A DNA stretch of 64,000 nucleotides from Microbacterium sp. ProA8 (GCF_039905635.1 NZ_CP157000.1:1674001-1738000); one strand, 5' to 3'; positions 1 to 9,327 are shown, numbered from the stretch's first letter. Program-made: numbers and translations. The notes: generated from the sequence alone by a model not told the origin.

Positions 1-218
1 AGCTGTACACGGGCCCACGCGCCGACGATCGACACCGGGACGAGGATGGCGGCGATGGTGATGCACAGAGCCGAGAGCAGCGAGCGCCACCATCCATTGC
101 GAGTGCGTGAGGGGGGTGCGGCCTCATCCGGAGCGACCGCGCCCGCCCGGAGTGCTTCGTTCTCGGCCCGCAACGCGGCGAGTTCGGCCTGCAGGTCGAC
201 GGTGACTGGCTCGCTCAT
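1..218 (-). CDS. Membrane protein, N-terminal part (runs off window start)
   Basis: Reading leftward from ATG 218-216, an AGGAGG Shine-Dalgarno lies 4 nt upstream (223-228). The frame is open to the edge of the window (72 residues). Residues about 8-24 are Leu/Glu/Ala-rich with coiled-coil character (LQAELAALRAENEALR). A Pro/Ser/Arg linker follows, then one hydrophobic segment at about residues 48-68. This looks like a single-pass or N-anchored membrane protein with a short cytoplasmic coiled coil. The C-terminal part is missing and no family can be named. Confidence 0.6.
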   Translation of the reverse strand, partial: MSEPVTVDLQAELAALRAENEALRAGAVAPDEAAPPSRTRNGWWRSLLSALCITIAAILVPVSIVGAWARVQ

Positions 219-304
219 GAGGCCTCCTCTAGCCGGATGCACTCATTGTGTCGTAGATGCAGCGTCCGGCATCACCCATTCCGTTGGGAATCGTCCGACG
301 CCGG

Positions 305-985
305 TCAGACGGCTCGCAGCACCGCCACGACCTTGCCGAGCACGGTGGCTTCATCGCCGAGGATCGGCTCGAACGCGGAGTTGCGCGGGAGCAGCCAGGT
401 GTGACCGTCGCGCTGGCGGAACGTCTTGACGGTCGCCTCGCCGTCGAGCATCGCGGCCACGATCTCACCGTTGTCGGCCGTCGCCTGCGACCGGACGACG
501 ACCCAGTCGCCGTCGCAGATGGCGGCGTCGATCATCGACTCGCCCGAGACCTTCAGCATGAAGAGGTCGCCCTTGCCCACCAGCTGGCGGGGGAGAGGGA
601 AGATCTCCTCGACCTGCTGCTCGGCCGTGATGGGAACGCCGGCGGCGATGCGCCCGACGAGCGGGACGAGGGCGGCATCACCCACGGAGGGGGAGGCGTC
701 CGCCGGGCTCTCGGTCGCCGTGCCGGGCAGGTCGATCAGCACTTCCATCGCGCGCGTCTTACCCGCATCGCGCCGCAGGTAGCCGCTCAGCTCCAGCTGG
801 TTGAGCTGGTGAGTGACGCTGGAGAGCGACTTCAGGCCGACGGCGTCGCCGATCTCCCGCATGCTCGGCGGGTAGCCGTGACGCGCGATCGAGCGCTGGA
901 TCACCTCGAGGATCGCCAGCTGCTTGTCGCTCAGGCTCTTGCGCCGACGAGTCTGGGGCTTTTCGCGCCCGGCCGCGTCGCTCAT
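305..985 (-). CDS. lexA: LexA repressor, SOS response regulator
   Basis: 226 aa, the usual LexA length. It represses DNA-damage genes and cleaves itself when stimulated by RecA filaments. The N-terminal winged helix covers about residues 17-80 ([15 protein letters not shown] recognition region). The C-terminal S24 peptidase-like domain shows the Ala115-Gly116 cleavage site in GRIAAG, the nucleophile Ser150 in SGESM and the general base Lys187 in ATVKTF. I chose the ATG at 983-985 (MSDAAGREK). The frame stays open upstream to a GTG at 1195, but that would add 70 residues of unlike composition and overlap the intergenic hairpin. It is divergent from a LysM/TM gene, the arrangement seen for lexA-yneA in Bacillus and lexA-chiZ in mycobacteria. 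Confidence 0.97.
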   Translation of the reverse strand: MSDAAGREKPQTRRRKSLSDKQLAILEVIQRSIARHGYPPSMREIGDAVGLKSLSSVTHQLNQLELSGYLRRDAGKTRAMEVLIDLPGTATESPADASPSVGDAALVPLVGRIAAGVPITAEQQVEEIFPLPRQLVGKGDLFMLKVSGESMIDAAICDGDWVVVRSQATADNGEIVAAMLDGEATVKTFRQRDGHTWLLPRNSAFEPILGDEATVLGKVVAVLRAV

Positions 986-1144
986 CTTCCGGCTCCGTCC
1001 TGCGCTCGGCGAGGGAGCGCTGTTTCTTCGAATGTCGGAGGCCCGTGGTGGGGTTCTCTTATCGAAACCGTATCCGGATCGCGGGCTTCTGGGGAACATC
1101 TCAGCCGCGTGTCGCGTTCGAGAGATCGCCGCCCGGAACCGGTA

Positions 1145-1176
1145 TTGACATCGTACAGACTCGAAGATAGCTTCGG
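1145..1176 (+). promoter_or_regulatory. Candidate promoter with overlapping LexA (SOS) box
   Basis: TTGACA (1145-1150) is followed after 17 nt by TAGCTT (1168-1173), which fits the actinobacterial TANNNT -10. Overlapping it is TCGAAG-ATAG-CTTCGG (1161-1176), close in layout to the actinobacterial SOS box TCGAAC-N4-GTTCGA. The inner C/G pair is swapped symmetrically to G/C and one outer base differs. Position and partial symmetry suggest LexA control of the LysM gene. The operator match itself is imperfect. Confidence 0.5.
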
Positions 1177-1180
1177 AAGA

Positions 1181-1226
1181 GAGATTCGCATTCACCGCTC
1201 CCGGCCGAGTGGTGAATGCGAATCTC
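1181..1226. repeat. 46-bp inverted repeat at the expected mRNA 5' end
   Basis: Two 20-bp arms (1181-1200 and 1207-1226) flank CCGGCC and differ at a single position. With a transcription start about 1180, the RNA would begin with this hairpin, 10 nt ahead of the AGGAG ribosome site of the LysM gene. It could be a 5' stabilising hairpin, a translational control element or an operator. Its function is not known. Confidence 0.85.
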
Positions 1227-1248
1227 TCCCCAGCACGAGGAGCCCAGC

Positions 1249-1713
1249 ATGACCGCGATCGACTTCACGACCTCCGTCCCGTCGCCGTCCCGCGCCGCGC
1301 GTGTCGCGGTGCAGCGGGTGCACAGCTCGGCGCGACAGCTGGCCGGCGGTGCTCCTGTGCCGCTGGGCGCGCAGTCGGCGTCGGGGCGCTCCACGCGGCT
1401 CCGCCTGACCCTGCGCGGGCGACGTGTCCTCGCCGTCCTCGCCGCACTGCCGGCCGTGATCGCGCTGACCGCCGCCGTGATCGGCGGGGGAGCGGCACTC
1501 GCCTCCCGTGAAGCGGGAGCCCCGGCGGGCTCCTTCCGCACGGTGACGGTGGCTGCCGGCGACTCGCTCTGGAGCATCGCCGAAGAGGTCGCGCCCGAGC
1601 GCGATCCACGCGACGTGGTCGACGAGATCGTGCGGTTGAACGCGCTCGACACCGTGGTCGTGCAGGCCGGTCAGAGCATCGCGATCCCCGCGGCGTACGA
1701 CGACGGCCGCTGA
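1249..1713 (+). CDS. LysM/TM protein, probable SOS cell-division inhibitor (ChiZ/YneA/DivS-like)
   Basis: 154 aa. A basic, Ala/Ser-rich N-terminus (1-58) is followed by one membrane segment (about 60-82) and an extracytoplasmic LysM domain (about 97-147) with the typical [11 protein letters not shown] opening and [21 protein letters not shown] core. LysM binds peptidoglycan. One TM plus LysM, divergent from lexA, matches the SOS-induced division suppressors YneA (Bacillus), ChiZ (Mycobacterium) and DivS (Corynebacterium). The function is inferred from architecture and context, not from sequence identity. I chose ATG 1249 for its AGGAG site. An ATG at 1216 would start inside the hairpin. Confidence 0.8.
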   Translation: MTAIDFTTSVPSPSRAARVAVQRVHSSARQLAGGAPVPLGAQSASGRSTRLRLTLRGRRVLAVLAALPAVIALTAAVIGGGAALASREAGAPAGSFRTVTVAAGDSLWSIAEEVAPERDPRDVVDEIVRLNALDTVVVQAGQSIAIPAAYDDGR

Positions 1714-1768
1714 CGCGCCGGCGGCTCCGGCGGCTGCCCGCACGGCGATCGACCATCGGACCACGCCT

Positions 1769-1848
1769 GCCTGTCCCGCCACGTCACGCGGGCCTGCCCG
1801 GTCTCGCGACGTCACGCCGGCCTCGCCTGTCTCGCGACGTCACGCGGC
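1769..1848. repeat. Three degenerate 28-bp tandem repeats
   Basis: ACGTCACG recurs at 1781, 1809 and 1837, spaced exactly 28 bp, inside a GCCTGTCTCGCGACGTCACGC-like unit. The first copy is the most diverged. It sits between the LysM gene and hisC. No function assigned. Confidence 0.7.
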
Positions 1849-1884
1849 GCCGGCGCAGTCGGCCGCGGGCCTAGCATGGGAGAG

Positions 1885-2970
1885 GTGAGTGCACGTCTCG
1901 AAGACCTCCCCTTGCGCGCCGATCTCCGCGGTCAGAAGCCGTACGGTGCTCCGCAGGCGCCGTTGCCGGTGGCCCTGAACGTGAACGAGAACACGCATCC
2001 TGTTCCGGCGGAGGTCGCGGACGACATCCTCGACTCGATCGCCCGGGCGCTGAGCGACGTGAACCGCTACCCCGACCGTGAGTTCACGGCACTGCGCGAG
2101 GGCTTCGCCGACTATCTGGGTCACGGTCTCACGCGCGACGAGATCTGGGCCGCCAACGGCTCGAACGAGGTCCTGCAGCACATCCTGCAGGCCTTCGCAG
2201 GACCGGGCCGGACGGCATTCGGCTTCACGCCCACGTATTCGATGTACCCGCTGCTCACCCGCGGCACGGGCGCCGAGTGGATCTCCGGCACCCGATCGGC
2301 TGAGTATTCGATCACGGCGGACGATGCGGCATCCCAGATCGCGGATGCCGCGCCCGACGTGGTGTTCCTCTGCTCGCCCAACAACCCCACCGGCACCCCG
2401 CTCGGGCTCGACGTCGTCGAGGCAGCCTACGAGGCGACGGACGGGATCGTGATCGTCGACGAGGCCTATTTCGAGTTCGCTCCGCACGACGAGCGGTCGG
2501 CGCTCACGCTGCTGCCGGGACGTGAGCGGCTCGTGGTCTCCCGCACGATGAGCAAGGCGTTCGCCTTCGCGGGCGCCCGCGTCGGGTACATGGCCGCCGA
2601 CCCCGCGCTCATCGACGCACTTCGCCTGGTGCGCCTGCCGTACCACCTGAGTGCGCTCACGCAGGCCGCCGCGACGGCCGCGCTGCGCCACGCGCCCATC
2701 ATGCTGGGCATGGTCGACGAGATCGTCACGCAGCGCGACCGCATCTCGGCGACGGTCGAGGCACTGGGCTACACGGCGCACGAGTCGTGGACGAACTTCG
2801 TCCTGTTCGGGGGAGTGGCCGATCCTGCCGCCACATGGCAGGCGCTCTACGACCAGGGCGTACTCATCCGCGACGTCGGGATCCCTGCGCACCTGCGGGT
2901 GACGGCGGGCACGGCGGACGAGACGACGGCCTTCCTCGACGCGCTGGCCTCGGTAGGATCGGCGGCATGA
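1885..2970 (+). CDS. hisC: Histidinol-phosphate aminotransferase
   Basis: 361 aa class I/II PLP aminotransferase that converts imidazole-acetol phosphate and glutamate to histidinol phosphate and 2-oxoglutarate. It shows [10 protein letters not shown] near the N-terminus, [16 protein letters not shown] with the PLP-nitrogen Asp, and the Schiff-base lysine in SRTMSKAF (about residue 224). I prefer GTG 1885 to ATG 1876. TAGCAT (1872-1877) lies 7 nt before the GTG, which indicates a leaderless mRNA, and the upstream ATG would fall inside that -10 box. It is the first gene of the His cluster. hisD, often upstream in actinobacteria, is not here. Confidence 0.93.
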   Translation: MSARLEDLPLRADLRGQKPYGAPQAPLPVALNVNENTHPVPAEVADDILDSIARALSDVNRYPDREFTALREGFADYLGHGLTRDEIWAANGSNEVLQHILQAFAGPGRTAFGFTPTYSMYPLLTRGTGAEWISGTRSAEYSITADDAASQIADAAPDVVFLCSPNNPTGTPLGLDVVEAAYEATDGIVIVDEAYFEFAPHDERSALTLLPGRERLVVSRTMSKAFAFAGARVGYMAADPALIDALRLVRLPYHLSALTQAAATAALRHAPIMLGMVDEIVTQRDRISATVEALGYTAHESWTNFVLFGGVADPAATWQALYDQGVLIRDVGIPAHLRVTAGTADETTAFLDALASVGSAA

Positions 2971-3575
2971 GCGCCGCACCACGCACCGCAACGCTGCGAC
3001 GGGCGACGAGCGAGTCGACCGTCGAGCTCGAACTCGATCTGGACGGCACCGGCCGCAGCCGCATCGACACGACGGTGCCGTTCTTCGATCACCTGCTGAC
3101 GGCGTTCGCGAAGCACTCGCTGACGGATCTGACGGTGCGCGCATCCGGCGACACCGACATCGACGCCCACCACACCGTCGAGGACATCTCGATCGTGCTC
3201 GGCCAGGCGATTCGCCAGGCACTCGGAGACAAATCCGGCATCGCGCGCTACGGCGATGCGCTGGTTCCGCTCGACGAGGCGCTGGCCCAGGCCGTCGTCG
3301 ACATCAGCGGCCGCCCCTACCTCGTTCACGAGGGCGAGCCCGCGGGCTTCGAGCACCACCTCATCGGCGGGCACTTCACGGGTTCGCTGGTGCGGCACAC
3401 GTTCGAGGCGATCGCGCACAACGCCGCCCTCACGGTGCACGTGCGCGTGCTGTCGGGGCGCGATCCGCACCACATCGCCGAGGCCGAGTACAAGGCGCTC
3501 GCGCGGGCGTTCCGCCAGGCGAAGGCGCTCGACCCACTGGTCGAGGGCATTCCCAGCACGAAAGGCGCCCTGTGA
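2967..3575 (+). CDS. hisB: Imidazoleglycerol-phosphate dehydratase
   Basis: 202 aa, the monofunctional actinobacterial HisB without a phosphatase domain. It dehydrates imidazole glycerol phosphate to imidazole acetol phosphate. The family's duplicated metal-binding motifs are visible: [20 protein letters not shown] and the C-terminal [18 protein letters not shown]. The ATG overlaps the hisC stop (ATGA). TAGGAT (2954-2959) sits 7 nt before the ATG, so an internal leaderless promoter is also possible. Confidence 0.96.
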   Translation: MSAAPRTATLRRATSESTVELELDLDGTGRSRIDTTVPFFDHLLTAFAKHSLTDLTVRASGDTDIDAHHTVEDISIVLGQAIRQALGDKSGIARYGDALVPLDEALAQAVVDISGRPYLVHEGEPAGFEHHLIGGHFTGSLVRHTFEAIAHNAALTVHVRVLSGRDPHHIAEAEYKALARAFRQAKALDPLVEGIPSTKGAL

Positions 3576-4243
3576 GCGAAAGCGCGCCCATGGAAGGCGA
3601 CCGGCCGCTCGTCGCCGTCCTCGACTACGGTTCCGGGAACGTGCACTCGGCGGTGAAGGCGCTCATCGCCGCCGGCGCCGACGCGCGGCTGACCGCCGAC
3701 CGCGGCCTCGTCCGCGACGCCGACGGGCTCTTCGTCCCCGGCGTGGGCGCGTTCCGCGCCGTCGCCGAGGCGCTCCGGGCCAGCCGCGGCGACGAGCTCA
3801 TCGAGCGCCGTCTCGCCGGTGGACGCCCGGTTCTCGGCGTCTGCGTCGGCATGCAGATCTTCTTCGAGCGCGGCGTGGAGCGCGGCGTCGACACCGAGGG
3901 GCTCGGTGAATGGCCGGGCGTCGTGACAGAGCTCGACGCTCCGGTCCTGCCGCACATGGGCTGGAACACCGTCGAGCCGGGCGAGGGCACGCGCCTCTTC
4001 CGCGGCATCGAGCACGAGCGGTTCTACTTCGTCCACTCCTTCGCCGCGCAGAAGTGGCTGCTCGACGTGCAGCCGCCGTTCCCCGAGCCTGTCCTCACGT
4101 GGTGCGACTACGGCGCGCCGTTCCTCGCCGCGGTCGAGAACGGGCCGCTTTCTGCCACCCAGTTCCACCCCGAGAAGTCGGGGGATGCCGGCATCCGTCT
4201 GCTGACGAATTGGATCGACGGGCTTCGCAGGGCTACCCTCTGA
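3572..4243 (+). CDS. hisH: Imidazole glycerol phosphate synthase, glutaminase subunit
   Basis: 223 aa class I glutamine amidotransferase. It hydrolyses Gln and channels ammonia to HisF, which is not in the window. The triad is visible: Cys91 in GVCVGMQ, His199 and Glu201 in FHPEKS. The N-terminal VLDYGSGN is typical of HisH. GTG 3572 overlaps the hisB stop (GTGA), giving translational coupling. An ATG 18 nt inside is an alternative start. Confidence 0.95.
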   Translation: MSESAPMEGDRPLVAVLDYGSGNVHSAVKALIAAGADARLTADRGLVRDADGLFVPGVGAFRAVAEALRASRGDELIERRLAGGRPVLGVCVGMQIFFERGVERGVDTEGLGEWPGVVTELDAPVLPHMGWNTVEPGEGTRLFRGIEHERFYFVHSFAAQKWLLDVQPPFPEPVLTWCDYGAPFLAAVENGPLSATQFHPEKSGDAGIRLLTNWIDGLRRATL

Positions 4244-4316
4244 GACCGTGCCATCTGCGGGAGCGCGTGCTTCCCGGATCCGCCACCCACAGTTTTCGAT
4301 GCCTGAGCCAGGAGCC

Positions 4317-5063
4317 ATGAACGATTTCGCGTCCACACCCAAACTCGTCCTCCTGCCCGCCGTCGACGTCGCCGACGGCAAGGCCGTCCGCCTGACGCAG
4401 GGCGAGGCGGGCACCGAGACGAGCTACGGCGATCCCGTCGACGCCGCGCTGGACTTCGCGCGGCAGGGCGCCGAGTGGATCCACCTCGTCGACCTCGACG
4501 CCGCGTTCGGCCGCGGCAGCAACGCGGGGGTCCTCCGCAAGGTCATCAAGCAGGTCAAGGGCGTGCAGGTCGAGCTGTCGGGCGGAATCCGCGACGACCG
4601 CACGCTCGAGGCGGCGCTCGAGAGCGGCGCGTCCCGCATCAACCTGGGCACCGCGGCGCTCGAGAACCCCGAATGGGCCGCGGACGTGATCGGTCGCTAC
4701 GGCGACGCGATCGCCGTGGGTCTCGACGTGCGCGGCACCACGCTCGCCGCCCGCGGCTGGACGCGCGAGGGCGGCGACCTGTGGACGGTCCTCGACCGGC
4801 TCGAGTCGGCGGGCTGCAGCCGCTACGTGGTCACCGACGTCACCAAGGACGGCACCCTTCAGGGCCCGAACCTCGACCTGCTGCGGGAGCTCACCGCGCG
4901 CACGCCGAAGCCGATCGTGGCGTCGGGCGGCGTGTCGAGCCTCGACGACATCGTGGCGCTCCGCGACCTCGTCCCGCTCGGCGTAGAGGGCGCGATCGTG
5001 GGCAAGGCGCTGTACGCCGGCGCGTTCACGCTCGCCGAGGCGCTGGATGTCGCCGGATACTGA
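4317..5063 (+). CDS. priA: PriA: bifunctional HisA/TrpF isomerase
   Basis: 248 aa (beta-alpha)8 barrel. In actinobacteria this enzyme isomerises both ProFAR (His pathway) and phosphoribosyl anthranilate (Trp pathway). The first catalytic Asp is in PAVDVADG, the second in [13 protein letters not shown]. Phosphate-binding loops are ELSGGIRDD and ASGGVSS. I chose ATG 4317 because CAGGAG lies 3 nt upstream. A GTG at 4248 would add 23 residues unlike the family. Dual function is inferred from lineage. No trpF is visible in the window. Confidence 0.93.
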   Translation: MNDFASTPKLVLLPAVDVADGKAVRLTQGEAGTETSYGDPVDAALDFARQGAEWIHLVDLDAAFGRGSNAGVLRKVIKQVKGVQVELSGGIRDDRTLEAALESGASRINLGTAALENPEWAADVIGRYGDAIAVGLDVRGTTLAARGWTREGGDLWTVLDRLESAGCSRYVVTDVTKDGTLQGPNLDLLRELTARTPKPIVASGGVSSLDDIVALRDLVPLGVEGAIVGKALYAGAFTLAEALDVAGY

Positions 5064-5853
5064 CCCTCACGCCGCCGGTCACGGCCACGCGCACGGCCAC
5101 GGACCGGGCGGCGACTCCGCGGGCGTGCCCTGGGAGGGACGCAGCTTCCAGGCGAACCCGCATGCCTCGGACGACGGCTCCGCGGACCCCGCGCTCCTCG
5201 CCGCGCTCATGGCGTTCCGCGCCGGTGCGGGCGGCCAGCGCGAGGTGATCGACGCCTACCGCTCTGCGCGGCTGCTGATCCCGCTCGTCGCCGAGAAGGG
5301 CGAGCACGGCATCGGCGCGCACGGCCTCGAAGTCGACAAGACGCAGGAGCTGTCGATCGTCACCGTCGCCGCGCCCGACGGGCGTCGCGTGCTGCCGGTC
5401 TTCTCGTCGGTCGAAGCGATGCGGCGATGGGATGCCGCGGCCCGGCCGGTTCCCGCCGACGGCGTCCGCACTGCGCTGTCGGCCGCCGCCGACGACACCG
5501 ACCTCATCGTGCTCGACCCGGGATCGCACACCGAGTTCGTCATCCGTCGCCCGGCGGTCTGGGCGATCGGCCGAGGGCAGCCCTGGGAGCCGAGCTTCCT
5601 CTCGCCCGAGGTGTTCACCGGCCTCCAGGACAGCGTCGGGGGAGAGCTCGCTGTCATCGACCTCTCCGTGGAGCCCGGGGATCCCGACGCCCGCCTGCGC
5701 GGGCCCGAGCTCGTGGTGCGCCTGCACCTCATGGACGGACTCGAGAAGGCCGAGCTCGATGCGGTGCTGGCGCGGCTCGCGGCGCGCTGGGCTGCCGACG
5801 ACCGCATCGCGGTGCTCGTCGACTCGCTCACCGTGAAGCTCGTCCGGGCCTGA
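5047..5853 (+). CDS. SseB-family protein
   Basis: 268 aa, overlapping the end of priA by 17 bp in another frame. The N-terminus is His/Gly-rich (HGHAHGHG, possibly metal-binding), then comes an SseB domain (about 45-180: [29 protein letters not shown]). A C-terminal extension follows. SseB-fold proteins commonly sit behind hisA/priA in actinobacteria, but their role is not established. The stop is directly followed by a non-coding gap of about 100 bp. Confidence 0.8.
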   Translation: MSPDTDPHAAGHGHAHGHGPGGDSAGVPWEGRSFQANPHASDDGSADPALLAALMAFRAGAGGQREVIDAYRSARLLIPLVAEKGEHGIGAHGLEVDKTQELSIVTVAAPDGRRVLPVFSSVEAMRRWDAAARPVPADGVRTALSAAADDTDLIVLDPGSHTEFVIRRPAVWAIGRGQPWEPSFLSPEVFTGLQDSVGGELAVIDLSVEPGDPDARLRGPELVVRLHLMDGLEKAELDAVLARLAARWAADDRIAVLVDSLTVKLVRA

Positions 5854-5952
5854 GACGCGACGCATCTCACGGCACACTTCGCCGCTCGCCGGCAGGGGAC
5901 GCTTGCGGCGCGCCCCGCAGCGGCGGATGATCGGCTCCGCGGAGGTGGCTCG

Positions 5953-7389
5953 ATGGACGACGATGCGATGGACGAGTCCGCGACGGACGACCCCTATCGA
6001 AGCGCGTTGGAGGCCGCGCACGACCGCGCGCTGAGCTGGCTGGATTCGCTCGCCGAGCGCCCGATCCGGCCGGAGCTCGATGTCGATGGCGTGCTGGGGC
6101 GGCTCGACGTCCGCCTCGGCGATCAGAGCACGGACCCGCGTGCCGTCGTCGAGGAGCTGGCCGCGGCATCCGAGCCCGGACTGATGGCGATGGGTTCGCC
6201 GCGCTTCTACGGCTTCGTGATCGGGGGGACCTATCCGGCCGCGCTGGCGGCCGACTGGCTCGTGTCGGCGTGGGACCAGAACACCGGATCGCGGCAGCCC
6301 ACGCCGGCGACCGCCGCGGTCGAGGAAATCGCGGGCGCGTGGTTGCTCGACCTGCTCGGTCTCCCGCGCGAGAGCGGCGTCGGATTCGTCACGGGCGGGA
6401 CGATGGCCAACTTCTCGTGTCTGGTCACCGCCCGGGATTCGGTCCTGCGCCGAGCGGGAGCGGATCCCGCACGGGGGCTGCAGCACGCCCCGCCGATCCG
6501 CTTCCTGGCTGGCGACGCCGTCCACACCTCGATGGTGCTGGCGGGCCGGCTCGCCGGTCTCGGCGCGCCGACGACCGTCGGGGCCGACAGCGAGGGCCGC
6601 ATCGACGTCGTCGGGCTCGAGCGCGCGCTGGCCCGGGGCGACGGCCCGGCGATCGTCGCGCTCCAGGCGGGTGACGTCCACTCCGGGGCATTCGACGACT
6701 TCGCCGCTGCGGTCGGCGTCGCCCACGGTGCAGGGGCGTGGGTGCACGTCGACGGCGCGTTCGGCCTCTGGGCGGCCGCCAGTCCGCGGCTGCGGCACCT
6801 GGTCGCCGGGCTCGCGGACGCCGACTCGTGGGCGACCGATGCGCACAAGACCCTCAATGTGCCCTACGACTGCGGGGTGGCGATCGTCCGCGACGAGGCC
6901 GCCATGGCCGCCGCGCTCGGCGCGCATGCGGCGTACCTTCCGGCGGTGGCCAGCATCTCCGACCCCTACGACCGCACACCCGAGCTCTCCCGTCGCGCCC
7001 GCGGGGTCCCGGTGTGGGCGGCGCTGCGGTCGGTCGGCAGGGCGGGCGTCGTGGGTCTGGTCGAAGGGCTGGCGGATGCCGCGACCGGCCTCGCGACCGG
7101 GTTCGAGGGCATCGCGGGCCTCGAGGTGCTCAACGACGTCGTCTTCACCCAGGTGTGCGTGGCCGCGCCGACGGACGCCGAGACGGCGGCGCTGGGGGAG
7201 TGGCTGCGCGAGGAGGGCACGGTGTGGGCGTCGTCCTCGACGTGGCGAGGTCGCACCGTGGTGCGCTTCGCCGTGAGCAACCGCGGCACCGACGCCGAGG
7301 CGGTGCGCCGGACGGTCGACGCCGTGGCGCGCGGCGTGGCCGCGCTGGGCATCGACGGGCGAGCCGGCATCGCGCGTCCCCCGGGCTAG
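5953..7389 (+). CDS. PLP-dependent group II amino-acid decarboxylase family protein
   Basis: 478 aa with the aromatic-L-amino-acid/glutamate decarboxylase fold. Motifs: WDQNTGSRQPTPA, TGGTMANFS (phosphate grip), WVHVDGAFG (PLP-binding Asp267) and the Schiff-base Lys299 in DAHKTLNVPYD. The substrate cannot be told from sequence. Candidates are aromatic amino acids, diaminobutyrate or cysteine sulfinate. ATG 5953 has GCGGAGG about 8 nt upstream. The stop codon TAG (7387-7389) abuts an IS481-type insertion, so the protein is intact but anything once co-transcribed downstream is now separated. Confidence 0.85.
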   Translation: MDDDAMDESATDDPYRSALEAAHDRALSWLDSLAERPIRPELDVDGVLGRLDVRLGDQSTDPRAVVEELAAASEPGLMAMGSPRFYGFVIGGTYPAALAADWLVSAWDQNTGSRQPTPATAAVEEIAGAWLLDLLGLPRESGVGFVTGGTMANFSCLVTARDSVLRRAGADPARGLQHAPPIRFLAGDAVHTSMVLAGRLAGLGAPTTVGADSEGRIDVVGLERALARGDGPAIVALQAGDVHSGAFDDFAAAVGVAHGAGAWVHVDGAFGLWAAASPRLRHLVAGLADADSWATDAHKTLNVPYDCGVAIVRDEAAMAAALGAHAAYLPAVASISDPYDRTPELSRRARGVPVWAALRSVGRAGVVGLVEGLADAATGLATGFEGIAGLEVLNDVVFTQVCVAAPTDAETAALGEWLREEGTVWASSSTWRGRTVVRFAVSNRGTDAEAVRRTVDAVARGVAALGIDGRAGIARPPG

Positions 7390-8502
7390 CTAGCTGTGCT
7401 GTCCAGGCAGGTTGGTCAATCTGCTGATGGGTGGGTGGCCGCCGATCGCGGTGTGGGGCCTGTGGTGATTGTAGGAGTGCAGCCAGGTCGGGAGCGCGTT
7501 GCGGCGGGCTGACTCGGAGTTGTAGTGCCGTGAGTAGGCCCAGCCGTCGGCGAGCGTGCGGTGGAATCGTTCGATCTTCCCGTTCGTCTGTGGCCGGTAG
7601 GGGCGTGTGCGTTTCGGTCGAATGCTGAGTTCGGCGCAGGCGTCCCGCCAAGCGAAGGAGCGGTACGCGGAGCCGTTGTCGGAGAGGACGCGCTCGACGG
7701 TGACGCCGCGGGCAGCGAACCAGCCGACCGCGCGTCGCAGAACAGCGACGGCTGTGGCTGCGGTCTCGTCGTCGTGGATCTCGGCGTAGGCGACGCGGGA
7801 GTGGTCGTCGATGACGGTGTGGATGAACGCTGTCCCGGTGACCATGTCGCCGGCGATGCCACGTCTTCCGGTCCGTTTGGCGGTGACCGCTCGGTTGCGG
7901 TCGCCTTGGAACCGGCCGACGTAGCGCCACCCGCCGCCGTCGGGGATGTTGCCGAGCTTCTTCACGTCGACGTGGATCAACGAGCCGGGATGCTCGTGCT
8001 CGTAGCGGCGGGCGGGCTCGCCGGTGCGAACGTCGACGTGGCTGAGCCGATTCACCCGGCAACGCGTCAGGATCGCATGGACGGTCGACGCCGGCATCCC
8101 CAGCTGAGCGCCGATTCCGACCGGACCGAGCCGCTTCTTCCACCGCAGATGCACGACCTTCCGCACCACCGGCCGGGGCGTCCTGTTCGGACTCGAGTGC
8201 GGCCTGGAGGAGCGGTCCTGCATCCCCGCCTCACCCATCTCGACATAGCGGCGCGCCCACCGTTCCGCGGTCCGCCACGACACCCGGAAGTAGCTCGCAG
8301 CCGCAGCGACGGACCAGCCGTCATCGACGACCTGTCGGGCGAGCCGGAGGCGTTGGCGAGGGGTCAGCGCAGCGTTAGCGTGGGTCACGAGGACCTCCTT
8401 GGTCTCGAGTGCGGGAACTAGACAGCTCCACTCTCGACCGGGAGGTCCTCACCCGTCTATCGCGTCACACCTCAACCAACGTCCCTGGGCAGCACAGCTA
8501 GC
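7389..8502. mobile_element. IS481-family insertion sequence with GCTAGC target duplication
   Basis: The 1102-bp element (7395-8496) has imperfect terminal inverted repeats beginning TGTGCTG (left 7395-7419, right 8472-8496). It is flanked by direct repeats GCTAGC at 7389-7394 and 8497-8502. This matches the NCTAGN target preference known for IS481. It carries one transposase on the minus strand. Ends and target duplication are both intact, so the insertion is probably recent. Confidence 0.9.
7390..8388 (-). CDS. IS481-family transposase
   Basis: 332 aa. An N-terminal HTH/leucine-rich region (AAASYFRVSWRTAERWARRY) is followed by a DDE integrase core. Acidic residues appear in IHVDVKKLG, VLSDNGSAYRS and TNGKIERFHRTL (Glu), with DDHSRVAYAEI typical of IS481/IS3 integrases. 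The start is GTG with AAGGAGG upstream. Its TAG stop lies in the duplicated target GCTAGC, outside the inverted repeat, so the element relies on its CTAG target for termination. The gene appears complete and may be active. Confidence 0.93.
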   Translation of the reverse strand: MTHANAALTPRQRLRLARQVVDDGWSVAAAASYFRVSWRTAERWARRYVEMGEAGMQDRSSRPHSSPNRTPRPVVRKVVHLRWKKRLGPVGIGAQLGMPASTVHAILTRCRVNRLSHVDVRTGEPARRYEHEHPGSLIHVDVKKLGNIPDGGGWRYVGRFQGDRNRAVTAKRTGRRGIAGDMVTGTAFIHTVIDDHSRVAYAEIHDDETAATAVAVLRRAVGWFAARGVTVERVLSDNGSAYRSFAWRDACAELSIRPKRTRPYRPQTNGKIERFHRTLADGWAYSRHYNSESARRNALPTWLHSYNHHRPHTAIGGHPPISRLTNLPGQHS

Positions 8503-8609
8503 GGGCGCTGATCAGGTGGTCCGTGTCCCGAAATCCGCCGTGTGGACGCCCGTTCGCGGCCGAATCCGGAACATGAAGGCTGGAAAGTGGGACACGGGGG
8601 CGGGGGTGG
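8503..8609. other. Intergenic stretch with inverted GTGTCCC/GGGACAC motif
   Basis: The stretch between the insertion and the DUF1844 gene contains GTGTCCCGAAATC near 8522 and GGAAAGTGGGACAC near 8583, an inverted pair about 50 bp apart. A similar GAAAGTGGGACAC precedes rluB near 53427. No gene is visible. It could be a terminator for the convergent genes or a REP-like remnant. Confidence 0.4.
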
Positions 8610-9026
8610 TCAGGTGACCGGGCCCGTCCACTTCTCGCCCGGACCCTTGCCGATCGGGTCGGGAATCACGGATGCCTCGCGGAAGGCGAGCTGCACCGAG
8701 CGCAGCCCGTCGCGCAGCGAGCGGGCGTGCATGTCGCTGATCTCCGGGGCGCCGGCCGTGATGAGGCCGGCCAGGGCGTTGATGAGCTTGCGGGCCTCGT
8801 CGAGGTCGGTCTGCGTCGCGGGATCGTCGGCGAGCCCGACCTTGACGGCGGCGGCGCTCAGCAGGTGCACGGCGGCGGTCGTGATGACCTCGACGGCCGG
8901 CACCTCGGCGATGTCGCGCGAGGCCGATGCGGCCGCACGCTCCTGCTCCTCCCAGCGGGCCTGACGCTCGGCATCCACCGCCGTCGTGCTCGTCGTTTCG
9001 CCGTCCTGGTCTCGAATCGTGTCCAC
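8610..9026 (-). CDS. DUF1844 domain protein
   Basis: 138 aa. An acidic, Thr/Glu-rich start is followed by the DUF1844 region (about 35-115: [57 protein letters not shown]), predicted all-helical. The role is unknown. In actinobacteria it is regularly divergent from infC, as here. I chose GTG 9026 with a GAGAG ribosome site. The frame is open further upstream, but that would run into the infC promoter region. Confidence 0.8.
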   Translation of the reverse strand: MDTIRDQDGETTSTTAVDAERQARWEEQERAAASASRDIAEVPAVEVITTAAVHLLSAAAVKVGLADDPATQTDLDEARKLINALAGLITAGAPEISDMHARSLRDGLRSVQLAFREASVIPDPIGKGPGEKWTGPVT

Positions 9027-9040
9027 GCCGTTCTCTCTGA

Positions 9041-9327
9041 TAGACTGCTGCGGTCTCCGGTGCGTTCTGTACCGGATCGGAAAGTGGATCACATCCCACC
9101 CGCGCTTGCCGTTCCAGGCTACCGGGTCATGCACTCCGCCCCGACCGTCCTGCGGCCACGCAGATACGGGAGGGGTAGCCGCCAGGGCAACCGCGCGGGA
9201 GCTCCGTCACCGGAGAGGGTGCAGGAAGTCGGCGCTCGAAGCGTCTGACGGGTGGAGTGGATCTTCCTCCGCCCGCGACATGAACATGTGTCGCGGTGGT
9301 CCAGCCCATAAACCCAAGGAGTTCCGC
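9041..9327 (+). promoter_or_regulatory. infC promoter and long structured leader
   Basis: TAGACT (9041-9046) is a likely -10, giving a leader of about 270 nt before infC with no convincing ORF. It contains an 8-bp hairpin CCGCGACA/TGTCGCGG (9273-9280, 9289-9296) 31 nt before the start codon, then AAGGAG (9316-9321). infC-rpmI-rplT leaders are commonly autoregulated by L20 or by IF3. Whether this one is cannot be read from the sequence. Confidence 0.5.

Noticed and set aside
257..1252. Long plus-strand open frame opposite lexA
   Set aside because: Antisense shadow caused by GC-rich codon bias; no ribosome site or family signature, while the minus frame is unmistakably LexA.
1769..1848. Possible CRISPR-like array
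   Set aside because: The three units are contiguous, degenerate and without unique spacers, so they are ordinary tandem repeats.
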